NCBI GenBank assembly: GCA_016584495.1 | Contig: WAID01000015.1 | Span: 310,001 to 374,000 of the forward strand | Length of the DNA stretch: 64,000 nucleotides | DNA from: Celoporthe dispersa | Lineage: Eukaryota; Ascomycota; Sordariomycetes; Diaporthales; Cryphonectriaceae | Direction of reading: 5' to 3' | In this document: positions 33,726 through 45,396 of the stretch, one piece after another | Numbering within the stretch: position 1 is the first letter of the stretch | Layout: each line of letters opens with the position of its first letter | Notes under the pieces: generated by a model | Told to the model about the DNA's origin: nothing | Seen by the model: only the letters and a program-made list of their open reading frames with translations | The model's database searches: none | Program-made: the position numbers and the translations under genes

Positions 33726-36032
33726 CCTTGTGCCTGAAAGAGGCAATCGGCATGGAGGCCCAAAAAAGAGAAGGGAAAAAGGAAAAGAAAGAAGGGGAAA
33801 AAAGGTGAAACAAATTGTCCAAAATGTCCAGGTTGGTGCAAGCAAAAGCAATCATGTTCTGGGCTCCTCCGCTTTGTCAGATATGCAGTGTACTGTTTTG
33901 AGCTGGCTGGCGAATAGTCTGTCGAACAGTCACAAATGCGTCATCTTGGGGATACACACACGCGGCAAGTTGATTAAGGTCACCATCCACAGCCAGCAAA
34001 GGAGGGGGGAGCTGCCTGCATGTGTGGCCAGCGGAACGGTATCTTTTTTTTTTTTTTTTAAAAAGAAGAACGGGAACTTTGTTGTTGTTTGCCACGCATC
34101 ATCATCATTACTACCACCGTCGACTGGTACATGTTACAATTAATTGTGTTATTTCTTTAGATACATACTGGATTGATAGATAGTACAAGACATATACTTC
34201 CGCAAGGGAGGAGGGGCCCCACGCTAGGCAGACTCGAGCAGTACTTTTCTCTCTTTCTTTTCTTTTTCTTTTTCTTTTTCTTTTTGAACTCCATCCTGTT
34301 TTCCAGGGAGAAATATGGAGAAAAGATATATACATATACTCAAAGTACCCCCCAAAAAATAATTTAATTCTGCAGAGTAATCATCAAGGAGAAATGTCCG
34401 TTTCATGTACTTGGAACGCAGAAGCAACATCACTCCTGGCAACCCCTCCTCAACGACGTGGCCTGCTCGCAGCCTCGCACATAGTCCTCGCTGCTCAGTT
34501 CAATCTGATTCTATCTCACAGGCCACCACAGCATCATGGGGGTCTCGCCCCTCCCCCGCCCAGGGTCCGGATCACCTCAGCCGGGAAGAAGGGAGGAAGG
34601 GAGGGGCCGCAGGACGAGTACCGCCCCGCAGGTCGCGGGAGGGCTGATCCGGAACATGCAGAGAGGAGGGCCTGGACAGTACCCGGGACGTTGTGGGCCC
34701 CCTCCCCTCCCTCCCCTGATGGCGACTGAGATGCCGCTGCTGCTCACCTTGACAGCCCGGGAGGTCTGACCGCAAGCTATATTACTGCTGGGAGGCGGGC
34801 TGGCGGCGGCTCAAGGCAGAGAGCCACACATTCCTTTTCCCGTTATTCGACCTGCGCACGACGCCCACGCGCCCCTCCTCAGAATCCCGAGCCGCCGAGC
34901 ATTTGTGTTTAGACCCGTCCCAGCCCCAGCGTGTCGCCGTGCCGAGAGCGCTAGACATGCACTGCAGCGGGAACAACACGGCCCAACCTCGAGACCCATC
35001 TCACGAACGTGCAGTAGAGGGTTGCATTTCGACGAGGAGGGGGGGCCCGTCAGCAGAGACGACTGTATGCGTGGTGTGATGTGGGCGTCGGTCGAAGACG
35101 TCACAGGGCATTTCTTTGCTAATGAGGCAGGCTGAACAGAAGAAGCGCTGGACAACCAAGAGATGATCAAGAGCCGCCCAAGGACAGCACCACGTCTGAT
35201 CATTGGTGCCACCAATCTCGATCTCGAAGGAGAAGAAAAAAAAAGAGGGCAAAAGTCTCGGGACGCCAAAGGACCATCACTGTAGTGCAAGAAAACTGGT
35301 TTTCCCTCCCACCCTCTCTCTCTCGCTTCAGAACTTCATGCATGTTCCCGAATTGGGGAGGGGAGGGGGGAGGGAGGATGGCACTTGGATGGGGGTCTCA
35401 GCCTCAGCATTCATCCGCCCCCTCGCGCCGCCCGCGCAGGAGGTGACATGGAACCTGCATGGGGGTGTCGCATGAACATTGCAGGCCGACATCTTCGGAA
35501 GAAGAAAAAAGCAGTGCGGCCTGCCAAGGGCGCCAAGGAGAACACGCACTGTACCACAGGCGTATCTGTGAGAAGACTGCTTTCGAGACAATGTCTCACT
35601 TACTGCGCGCCGGCTTACTCGCTCGCGCACGCACCTGGGGCGGCACCCAGCTCTGCTGCATCGGAAAGTTTTGATTCTACTATTAGATAAGGGAAGGGCA
35701 GGTGGCTGCACGCCAGCCCAGGGAGGGCATGCCTGTTTCAGGAGTCGTATCCCGCAAAAGACCCACAGAGAGAGTCTTCTAGCCCCCTCCCCCCCTGGAT
35801 CTGGTCTTGAGAGAGGCGTCTAAGGGGGGAGGGTGGTGCATGACTTGACTCTCGCCCTCTCCCACTCTGTACTTTTTCTTCAACCTGCGAGTTTACTTCG
35901 TGTCCCCTCCCTTGTCGTCTGCCGGTCTGATCATCATGTCGTGACCAGATTACCGATGTGATCCGGCGTATGAAGAACCAAGATACTCCAACTTGACTGT
36001 CCGCGGAGGACGGATTATACTCGGCGCCCAAT
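33726..36032. other. intergenic, divergent MYND / DUF5672 genes
   Basis: 2.3 kb without a recognised gene. A TTTTTC-type tandem tract lies at about 34254-34285 and a T run at 34043-34058. Small open frames lack motifs. Confidence 0.45.
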
Positions 36033-37082
36033 ATGGCGAGGGAGCCATCTCCCAGCATGTACGCGCCTCCGCCGGCGAGGGCCAGGATGCGAAACAGGGA
36101 GTACATGTTCGCGCTGTTTGCTGGAATCTTCGTGTTAGCATGTTACTTCTACGCGAGGGAAGGATCCGACGCCCGGGCACTGTCGTCGTCTCTGCCCAAG
36201 GAGATAACGCCGCCACCGGTCAGCGACGCGGTTGCGGTAGAACCGCCGCCACCCATCCTGCCTGGGACGGCCGAGATCGATACCACATATTCGGACCACG
36301 GGTCCTCTGCTCCCTCCTCCCCCGATAGCTCCAGCAGCAGCAGCGATGATGCGGGCGGTGTCCCCATCCCGAGCTCGCCCTACCTGACCACGTACAGCCC
36401 CAGGGCCGTCATCATCGAGTCGTCCATGATCCCGAACCTCATCCCGCTGATGCTGCACTTCGCGACCATCCTCGGCCCCGGCTGGGGCGTCATCCTCTTC
36501 ACCCTCCAGGATAACTGGATCGAGCCGCTCTCCCCGGCCTTCCAGCGCCTCAAGACCTCGGGCCACATCGAGATCCGCTTCCTTCCCGCCGACACCGAGC
36601 TCACCAGCTCGCACTCCGTCTCCGCCTTCCTTACCTCGCCGTGGATCTGGCAGCAGCTCGAGCTGGCCAGGCGCGTCCTCCTCTTCCAGTCCGACAGCAT
36701 CCTGTGCTCCAAGTCCGAGGCTGCCGTGGACGACTACTTCCAGTACGACTTCCTGGGCGCCCCGATCGCCCCCGTGTACGGTGCCGGATACAACGGCGGG
36801 CTGTCGGTCCGCAACCCGCGCATGTTCCTGCAGGTCGTGCGGGAGACAGACTTTGCGGCGAGCGGGCACGAGTTCGAGGACCAGTTCTTCTTTGCCGAGC
36901 TGAGCAGGCGAGGCGCGGAGCTGCCCGACGAGGCCGTGGCCAAGACATTCTCCGTCGAGACCATCTATTACGAGACGCCGCTGGGCTATCACCAGCCGCA
37001 GAGGTGGCAGGCGGCGCACATGGAGGGCATCGAGGAGTGGTGTCCCGAGGTCAAGATGTTGATCGGCAGGAGGGCGCAGTGA
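36033..37082 (+). CDS. DUF5672-type, glycosyltransferase-like membrane protein
   Basis: Single exon, 349 residues. Type II membrane layout: short cytosolic head, one membrane span at about 25-41 (MFALFAGIFVLACYFYA), a Pro/Ser-rich stem (45-115), and then a catalytic-like domain. Motifs match DUF5672, a fungal and protist family related in fold to glycosyltransferases: RAVIIESSMIPNLIPLMLHFATILGPGW, LLFQSDSILCSKS (the DxD-like acidic position is QSDSI), DFLGAPI, YNGGLSVRNPRMFL and HEFEDQFFFAEL. The Golgi is the likely location by analogy. Substrate and activity are unknown. Confidence 0.85.
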   Translation: MAREPSPSMYAPPPARARMRNREYMFALFAGIFVLACYFYAREGSDARALSSSLPKEITPPPVSDAVAVEPPPPILPGTAEIDTTYSDHGSSAPSSPDSSSSSSDDAGGVPIPSSPYLTTYSPRAVIIESSMIPNLIPLMLHFATILGPGWGVILFTLQDNWIEPLSPAFQRLKTSGHIEIRFLPADTELTSSHSVSAFLTSPWIWQQLELARRVLLFQSDSILCSKSEAAVDDYFQYDFLGAPIAPVYGAGYNGGLSVRNPRMFLQVVRETDFAASGHEFEDQFFFAELSRRGAELPDEAVAKTFSVETIYYETPLGYHQPQRWQAAHMEGIEEWCPEVKMLIGRRAQ

Positions 37083-40000
37083 GCGAGTGGGTGCCCTCGG
37101 CCGCCCATCCAGCTGGGACAGGCAAGAGAAGAGAGGCCGGGCACGCCGTCGGTTGTTTCTTTCTTTCTTTGTGAGACATGAGAGATGAGATGAGGTCTTG
37201 GTGATAGGCGCAAAAAGGAGACATCCGGGAATCGTAAACACAAGAGTGGACTCGCGAGCCCCAAAAAGTGTCAACCTCAACGTGACCCTCTCGCCTCGAC
37301 TCGGCTAAGGAAGCGAAAGCTTGGCGACATGCGAGACTGACAGCCCGCTCTCACGGTCCTCCCCCCTCCCCCATCCCCCTCTCTTCCCTAATGAGCTGGG
37401 ACATTGATGCAACGACATCCAGCTGTCGTTGCACGTGGTCGCCCTGCCGTGAATAATCCCCCCGTGGGCCCAAGGCGATATCTCTCTCTGCCCGTGAGGA
37501 CCAAAAAAAGAACACAGCTCCACACGACTCGCCCGACTGGAACACGAGTGGCACACTGGAAGACCCACGAAAGGCGGCTGTGCGCACGCTCGGCTATGTG
37601 GCCCCGTCCTTCGTCCTTCGTCCTCAATCTCTGTGTCGGGGAGGATAAATCTCTCGAGTCCGTTGTGCGACACCGTAGAGGCCTTGCACAGCCTGTGTAC
37701 AGTAGAAATCAATAATCACAGACCCCAACCTGTGGGTGCGCGAGTTTCCGGTTGGTCAGCATAGGAGAGACATCGCACCTCGCCCGGCTGAACACTTAGA
37801 AATCACTGCAGCGTCTCGGAGCCCAACCCCCCTCCTGCAGGAGACGTCGACCAAAGTGCCAGATCTGTATAAAGTTTGACAATCGAGATGGGACCTGACA
37901 GGTCTCTCGTGTAAACCTGCAGGCAGGCAGACTCTGATCTCACAAATTCCAGAGGCTCTCCTTCTGGCTCTGTGTGGGTCGGCCTGGGCTCGACTTGGTG
38001 GCTCCATGGCCTCACGGCTCCAGGTTAGTGCATCTACCGGAAAAGACTCATCTCATCTTCCGGGATTGAGAAAAGGCTTGTCGCTGCCGATCCAGCTGCA
38101 TAGGAAGCTACTGGCAGGAGACGAGGCTCAGGATCCACACCCGGCGATGCGATGGCCTGGGAGAGGTGAAACGTGAATCTTCGGGAACCCTCTGGTCGCC
38201 CCCATGATGCGCGTGTGAGAGGCCCCTGTGCAGTGTGGCCCGTGGGCGATCGTCACCACTGACAGCGGCTGTCACCATGGGTGCATTTTGCGGGAAAAGA
38301 AGAACCAAACCCACAGGCCACAAGAGCTAGAATCCTCCCGAGGCTGTGGACGAGTTTGTTTTGCAGGTAGGCCGTGTGTCCAGATAACCCTCTGGGCCCT
38401 GTTCTCATACTGCCATAGTACAGAGGGAATCGTATGCCGTCTCTTGTTGGAGGGCCATGTGCCCAGGCTCACATGGAGACATCGGCGCCAATGGTTTCCA
38501 TTGTGTTTCGACCTCGGGGGCACAAGACAAACCCAACATTTCAGATGAGCCTTCCTCCAGAGGAAAGTGTCTCTCGCGCCCCGACACTCGAGCTGCTTCA
38601 GCAGAACGCCTGGTGCTTTGTCTTTAGCTCTCAGCCACGCCCGCCCCAGTCGGCGGATGCTGGCCCCCGAGGCACCGATCCTGTGGAGATCAGTTCGATA
38701 GGCGCCTGAGGTCCCGGAGTCACAGGCGGCTGTTGTGACCAGCGAACGGCCCACATGGTCTCGAGCAGCGAGAGATGAAGGGTTGGTTGAGCGTGTCTCT
38801 CTCTCTCTCTCTCTCTTCAAGGCTGCTCCCTAGGACGACAGGGCTGAGTCGCAGGGCCTGCACCGGGGGCTGAACGACAGATGCCTTCTTGTCGTATTCT
38901 ATGGTACGCAAACCGGGTCTAGTCTGTAGGTGTGAGGTGGTCTCGAGGCTGGTCCGGGTGGTCGGGGCCTCTCTGGTCGTCGGGTGGCCAGGACCACTGC
39001 CAGCGAATCGGTCCGGTTGTGAAGACCTGACCTGAAGGACAGCCAGACATCATCACCTTCATCTTGTCTGCCGCTCTGTGCAGACCCTCAGCTGGCCGGG
39101 GCAGCTTGTCGTATTTGTGTGGCGAGCAGAGCATGAATCCCGCTGGTATTGGGCATCTCGGGACCAGACAAATGGTGCATTGATCGGCGCAGGGCGAGCC
39201 GGCGCCAGGATTGAGGCTGTGCTTGTTTTAATACGACGGTCGCCATCCCATCATCACATTTGTATGCACCCTATCCTTCCACCCGTCCATCCATCCACGC
39301 ACGCCATCATCTAAGACTTGCGCAGTCACAAAGCCACCTGCGCCATCGTTGTCATCGTCGTCGTCCCTCTCTCGGGTTCGGCCCCTTTCGCCTCATTTCC
39401 TTTAGGCTTTTAGTGTCCCGTATTGTCCTACAGAACGGCACATTACCTCTGTAGTAAGCAGATTAGGAGGAAGGCAGTGCAGACAGCCGAGAGCTGTCTC
39501 GTTTCCGCCGAGCTGAGGACTGCCGCATCATCACCACAGGGACCTGTAGGCAAAAATAAAACAAGAAAGCAAAAAAAAAAGAAAAAAGGAGCAAAACAGA
39601 TTGCTGCAGGAATGAAGACTGGCACTCGATGCTACTCCGCTTGGCTTGGCAGCCCACCGTGAGAAATACAACAGCAACGTTTGTGCAAATCAGCGGAGAT
39701 TGGTGACTTCACGGGGGCCGGACAACAGCGTGACCTGTCCTGCCCGTTTGGCTGGATGGCCCCTTCCCCCAAAACCCTGGTCGTGATTTACCCTGTCAAG
39801 GCGCAGGGGTGAGGTCATTAACCGGTAGAGACCCCCCCCACCTTGTCCAATGCTCCTTCCACACTACTAAAGCACAACACTACTAAAGTACGCAGGCACA
39901 GGTGATGGAGGGTGGGGGGGGGCTACACCAGTAGCAGCCTTGTCAGCGGCCTTGCTGAATTCAGCCCCTCTACCCTTGCACCTGTACGACCAGTAGAAAC

Positions 40001-40628
40001 GCCGTCGACGTCAGGAAATGCGCAACAGACGATGGTAATTTGACGAGGAATTAATTGCTGGAGAGGCTCATCCCAGGCCTTGCCCCCACAGGTCTGCACA
40101 CACTCGTCACTATTGCACACCTGTACCATACTATGCACCCGCCCAGACTCTGATCCTCCCCACCCCCCATCTCGGTTTCATACTGTTGATCTCAGACCCA
40201 TGTCTCTGCCCAGACTTAATCCCGTCAAAGGAATCTTGGGTTTCAAGCAAAACCCACGCCCACTTGTTGCATCTTGTTCACCCTTTCGCCTTTGACTCTC
40301 GCAGGCTTGCTGCTCATTTCCTGATTTTCTTGTTCCTTTCTGCCATCGGCGACAGACCTCGAACCCTCTCTCTTTTTTCTCTCCTTCTTCCTCTTTTTTT
40401 CTTTCCTAACCCTGCCAATTTCTGAACATTGATCGCGATCTAAGTCGCCATCTATCCATTTTCTTACAACCAGAGACTTGTTTGGGACCTGAGACCTAAG
40501 CAGCACTACCCACCCCTATTCTTGTCGAACCCGACCTAGACGTCATCTCTCTTTTTTTCTTCTTCTTCTTCTTTTCTTATTCTTGTCCTCAGAGACACGA
40601 GACACAAAAGGGACCACCACATGCGGAG
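37083..40628. other. long intergenic region
   Basis: 3.5 kb without a gene I can support. Open frames up to 182 codons (38272-38820 minus) show no motif and lack the codon bias of neighbours. The last about 400 bp before 40629 are strongly pyrimidine-rich (CTTTTTT, TTCTTCTTC), a likely promoter and leader for the Tvp38 gene. It may hide a non-coding RNA. Confidence 0.45.
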
Positions 40629-41743
40629 ATGGGGGATTACAACGCGTACAGAGCCGGCGGTGGTGATATCGAGATGGATGCTGGGGCAGAGAGGATACGG
40701 ACGAACCACACATCGACCACGTCAGGAGCAACCTCCGCGAACGAGTTCACCAAGACAGAGCCTTCTTCCGAAGACGATGAGCCGGAGACGGACTACAAGC
40801 CGATCGACTGGAAGAAGCTCCTCTTCACGCCCAAGTACATCGTGCTATGGGTCGTCCTCATCATCATCGGCGTCCTGACGGCCATAATAACCTTGAAGCA
40901 TGACCAGGTGGTGGCTGCCCTGCGGCCGTTCGCAGAAAAAGGTCCGCGACATACCTGCCGGGTGGCTGATCTTCGTTGCGGTTCTGTTTGTCATCTCGTT
41001 CCCGCCGTTGTTCGGCCACGAGCTGGTGGCGCTGTTGGCTGGTGTCGTGTACGGCCTGTGGATAGGATTCGCGGTCGTTGCGGCGGGCACTTTTATTGGC
41101 GAAAGTGAGTATACTATCTTGCCCTCTGGGCCAAAGGTTCCTCTGTTTTTCTTTTTTTCCTTTCTCGAGATGTGTATTGGGTTCTAATGGCAATCTTTGT
41201 GCAGTCGGAACCTGGTTTGCGTTCAAGCGGTTTCTGCGGAAGAAGGCAGGGAAGATGGAGAGGACGAACCTCACATATGGTGCCATGGCAAAAATGTGCC
41301 GTGATGGTGGCTTCTGGGTACGTTCACAGCCCTCGACCCCCCGCCCCCCCTTCCCGGAGAGCTTTCTCTTGTTGACTGACCGGCCTTGTCTCAATAATAT
41401 AGATTGTCTTTGTCATCCGCCTTTCCATTGTTCCCTCGCATATGTCCACTGCTGTCTTCTCCACCTGCGACGTTAGATTCTGGTACTTCGCCGTCTCGAC
41501 CTTCTTCACCCTCCCGAAGCAGCTGATCCTCGTGTACCTGGGCGTGCTGCTCGTCGGCGGCAAATCCGACTTCCTCGTCAAGTTCGCCTTGTTTGGTATC
41601 GCGGGTGTCGTCACCGTGGGGGCGGGTGCGTGGATCTGGTTCAAGATGATCAATATCAAGAAGGAGCTGCTCGTGAAGCAGGAACAGAGGAAGGCGAAGC
41701 GTGCGCTGGCCAGGAACAACAGCTACCACTCCCAGGACGTGCT

Positions 41744-41774
<31 letters not shown>

Positions 41775-42137
41775 GCCAATGGCACTGCATGGCAGCCCCA
41801 GGACGATGACATGAGCAATGCATATGCGGCACAGACCTCGTCGCCGGTGGCTGGCGGCATGACGTGGCAGCAGCCGCACCAGGACGACGACATGAGGAGC
41901 AATGCATATGGGAGCACCACATACGCGGTACAGCAGTCACCCCCGACATACGAGGCGTACAGGCCACGCACGGCACAGAACAGCGCGTATGCTGCCGACG
42001 GCTTCACGCCGTATCGAGCAGGTTCCCACCGAGCGGACGACGGAGACCTGGGCACATACGGAGGACGATACGAGTACCCTGAGACATACAACAGCCCTCC
42101 TCGGACCAAGCCGGAGGAGACTCGCGATTTCATCTAA
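40629..42137 (+). CDS. TVP38: Tvp38/TMEM64-family Golgi membrane protein (one-base frame break)
   Basis: Golgi/endosomal membrane protein of the VTT (SNARE-associated) family, related to DedA lipid scramblases. Three exons are read: 40629-41104, 41205-41317 and 41403-42137, giving about 440 residues. Membrane segments are YIVLWVVLIIIGVLTAIITL, LIFVAVLFVISFPPLFG (with the conserved HELVALLAGVVYGLW block), FAVVAAGTFIGE, and a C-terminal pair around FFTLPKQLILVYLGVLLVG and VVTVGAGAWIWF. The core continues with GTWFAFKRFL and FVIRLSIVPSHMSTAVFSTC. The C-terminal tail (about 300-440) is hydrophilic with ten Gln, repeated Asp-Asp-Met/Asn-Ala-Tyr units and many Tyr. The frame breaks at the aaaaa run 40936-40940: one A too many separates LRPFAEK from VRDIPAGW. 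Intron phases agree once that is allowed. Confidence 0.9.
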
Positions 42138-43080
42138 GAAAGATACACACACATATACACACACACAGAGAGAGAGAGGCCCCGAACTACTACAACAGCA
42201 ACCATGGGACCGGATACACTTTTGTTGAACATTGCATTTTGGCGTTCAGGGGGGGTGGCAGCGGCGGCGCCGGCCGGCCCGAGAAACCTCCAGCCGGGCG
42301 ACTGGATATGACATGCTTAATGATAAAAGGGTTGAAATTGGATAACAAACGGCGTCAAGGGAGAAGGAGAGAAAAGACCTTGGGGGGGGGGGGACACTTG
42401 ACACAAACCAACCTATGATCTCGGGAGGAAACACTCCATATACAACTGGGAGCTGTACGACAAATGAAATGTACAAATTATGTACTACGCCTGCTTTTTT
42501 GGATTGGAGAGACGGGTGTATATTCCGCCCGCACCGCTTGGTAGAGACTGGCTACTGGTAGTAGCTCAGGCACTGGACTTCTACACAAGGGCATCCTTAG
42601 GATGCGACAATTCTCAATTGTTTATGAATTATAGTTCGAGAAAGGGGGATATTTGCAGACGTGAAGATGAAATTTCAAGCAGAGGTAGAGCCTCTTATGT
42701 GTGTATCCGTGCCGTCTCTAGGCAGGTAGATCTGCCCGACACCCTATACTGGACAGGTGAGACCCCCAGCGTGTTTCTACCTGACCATTTGTCTTGGTGC
42801 GTATCACGCACGGCCCGACGCTATGCTGGTGAGCTCTACCTTCAAAGAGACGTTTGGAGAGCCCAGTGTGGTGCAGTGCGTCTTTTTTTCTTCTTTCTTT
42901 CGGCCTTCAAGTGGTACTCGCATCGCACCAGGGCTGACTGCTTCCTCCCAGAGAGGTAAGCAGATAGGCCTGTAACCCTCGCGGTCTCCCCTGCCGCCCT
43001 CCTTTATCAAAAGACCCGGTCCCAGGTCCGGGGGACAGCATGACCCTCCGGCCGCCGCCGAGCTGGCCCTCGCCCGTTCG
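42138..43080. other. intergenic between convergent genes
   Basis: About 940 bp between the Tvp38 and 43-kb gene 3' ends, with CA/GA repeat bits right after the Tvp38 stop (42144-42178) and a G run near 42383. No gene is seen. Confidence 0.5.
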
Positions 43081-43943
43081 TCAGGAGCCCCCGTGACGCC
43101 TCATCAGCTCCGCCACCTTGCTGTTCATATTGCGGTCCATATCCTGACACATCTTCTCCAGCCGGAGGTCCTCCCGGATCGAGTCGACCTCCTGGTTTCC
43201 CAGCATGAACCTCCACGGCGTCCACAGCACGTAGTACCCGGCGGCGCAGAACAGGCCGACGGAGCCGGTCCTCACGACGCGCCGGGCCAGGGTGCCCAAA
43301 GCCTGGCCCCTGCTGACGCCGCCGGTGGCGCTGTAGTGTATCTGTGAGGGCGGCTGGCGGTGATGGTGTGCCTGGCCCGAAAAATGGGTAATGTGGCCGT
43401 CCGCGCCCACGGTGCCCGTCGTCGCGGCTGCATACTGCTGGTACTGCTGCGCATGTGCGGCGGCGGCGGCAGCGGCAGCCGCCCTGTGCCCACCCTTGGC
43501 CCAGCTACGCGCCATCAGCCAGGCGGCCATACCGAGCGCGACGGGGCGGTCGTAGCTGGCGGCGACGGCGGTGCGGGTGATGGGCTCGAGGACGGCATCG
43601 CGCTCGCGGAGGGACAGGCGGCGGCCGGCGGCGCGGGTGTAGAAGAGGAGGGACTCGAGGCACTCGTCGCGGAAGTCGGCGTCGGAGTAGCCCCAGAGCA
43701 GGCTGAGGGCAGGGAGGGACGGGTAGCGGAACCAGGGGATGGTGGTGATGTACGAGGTGTTGCGGCGGAGCCAGTCGTCGACGGCGGCGTCTTCTTGGGG
43801 GGTTGGGTTGTCGAGGTCGGCCGGGAGCGGCGGGGGCGGGTCGGGGCGCGAGGAGGACGCGCTGTCGTCGTCTGGCGAAGAGGAGGGGGAGGGAACGAGG
43901 AGAGGAAAGGGCTTGGTATCTGGGGTGGTGGTCTGTCCGTCAT
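43081..43943 (-). CDS. unknown fungal protein with one hydrophobic segment (probable frame break near the start)
   Basis: Not recognised as a named family. The supported frame runs from about 43935 down to 43081 and encodes about 285 residues. The head is Pro/Ser/Asp-rich. It is followed by DDWLRRNTSYITTIPWFRYPSLPALSLLWGYSD, FRDECLESLLFYTRAAGRRLSLRERDAVLEP, then AAWLMARSWAKG, an Ala-9 run with Gln, and near the end SVGLFCAAGYYVLWTPWRFML (a likely membrane segment) and a charged tail ending RRHGGS. The aromatic, well-ordered middle part and its GC-rich third positions argue for a real gene, although a different frame is also open over it. The only nearby ATG (43943) is one base out of frame; a missing C near 43933 would join MTD to QTTTPD. 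A mitochondrial or ER membrane location is a guess. Confidence 0.65.
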
Positions 43944-45396
43944 GTTGGTCCGACGGTGCTTTTCCCTCGGCTGCTCGTGGTGTAGCTGGGCTGCAGGGTG
44001 ATGGCGGGAGGGGGACGAAGGGAAGGGAGAAACGAAGGAACTGGAGGTGTGGTGTCGTATGAGGTGTATACCACGTATGTAGTGTAGTGAGCGTTCTGGA
44101 AGAGAAGACGAAAGAAGGAGGAAGAGGCGAAGAAGAAAAAGAAGAGAAAGAGAGTGAGTGTGCTTGAACCTGTCGTCAGCCTTGCGCAGGGACGGGAGGA
44201 TCATTTAGAATTGAAGCTGGGTGGAGGAGCCGTTGACGGTATTTCGCAGTGGATCGATCTCTGGGTGAGACAGGGGTTCCCTGAACGGGACTTGGTGGTA
44301 AAAGGATCGCTAAGCGCCCAGCGGTGCGACAGGTGGAAGTAGTAAACTGGACGCTCGGAAAGGTGCTGTATGTAGTACTCGTACTCTGCAGCACTGCATC
44401 ATTACTATGGGTCAGGGTCCCTTCCTGCCACTGCAGACAGCCAGCCTCTTATATAATATATAGATAATTCGTTCCTGGATGTCTGAGATTCTTCTCCTTC
44501 TTCCTTCCACTCCTCTCCAGAGGCACAAGAGCCCCGAAGGTGAGTCGTGCAGTACCATACCACCCTCCTCCTCCACCTCCCCCTCTCCTCCGCTGCGCGC
44601 ACCGGCATGGCCTACATTTGCTTATCCTTGCTAGACTGCCCTCTTGACAGGGAGGAGAAGAGAGGTCGACCAGGAGGTTGGTCCTGCTCGACTCCCTCCC
44701 ATCCCGAGAGACCCGTGTGTTTTGTATCCGGTGCATCTCATCAGGGCTCCAGAGACCACCTCGCAGAGGCTTGGACGGCGAGCACAGGGCAGCACCGTCT
44801 CCAGCGTATCCACGATGCACCTTAAAACATGCCCAGGCTTGTTGTTGTGGGTTGTTGCCAGAGAATGTGACAGGCCAAGTACTGGAGTACTTTCCCGGCT
44901 GGGGTGGGGTGCACGCATCCTTGTACAATCTTCATCACCAACACCATCGACAGGTGCTCCTGCCCTGTCTTGACTATCGTCCCCCTGTCTTATGACCACA
45001 TGCTATTCTCATCCCCCCCCCCCTCTTCCGCCGTTCTGATCTATCACCTTTGATTTCCTCCGTGTCTTGCTCTTTTGTTCTTCTGCATATGTCTATGTTT
45101 CTACCCGTTCACTGTGGCCAATGATATCTTGACTATTGACACGTTATTGTTCTATATTTTTTTATCTTTTAATCTTTTCTTCATCACCGCTGGTTGTTGA
45201 CATTGACCTGCCGCCTTTCAAAATCCCGCCGCGCCGCACAACCAACACTCACACCTCCCCCCCCCCCCCAACCCGCTTTTCAGAACCCGACACGCTGTGC
45301 CCCACCAACTCGAGCCCATCACGTAGGCGTGACAGAGAGAACAGAGAACACGCGATCCCGCCGTGGATCACAGCTACCAATGCCAGCACCGCCAGC
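43944..45396. promoter_or_regulatory. divergent intergenic region
   Basis: 1.45 kb between the minus-strand unknown gene and the plus-strand coiled-coil gene. Pyrimidine-rich near both starts, with a C run at 45015-45024 and another at 45257-45268. No gene is recognised. Confidence 0.4.

Noticed and set aside
38272..38820. 182-codon minus-strand frame
   Set aside because: No motif and no bias; overlaps CT repeats.
43515..44204. 229-codon Pro/Ser/Thr-rich frame beginning upstream of 43.9 kb
   Set aside because: Its composition is that of a shifted reading of the gene on the same strand; the frame one base away has ordered, aromatic-rich sequence.
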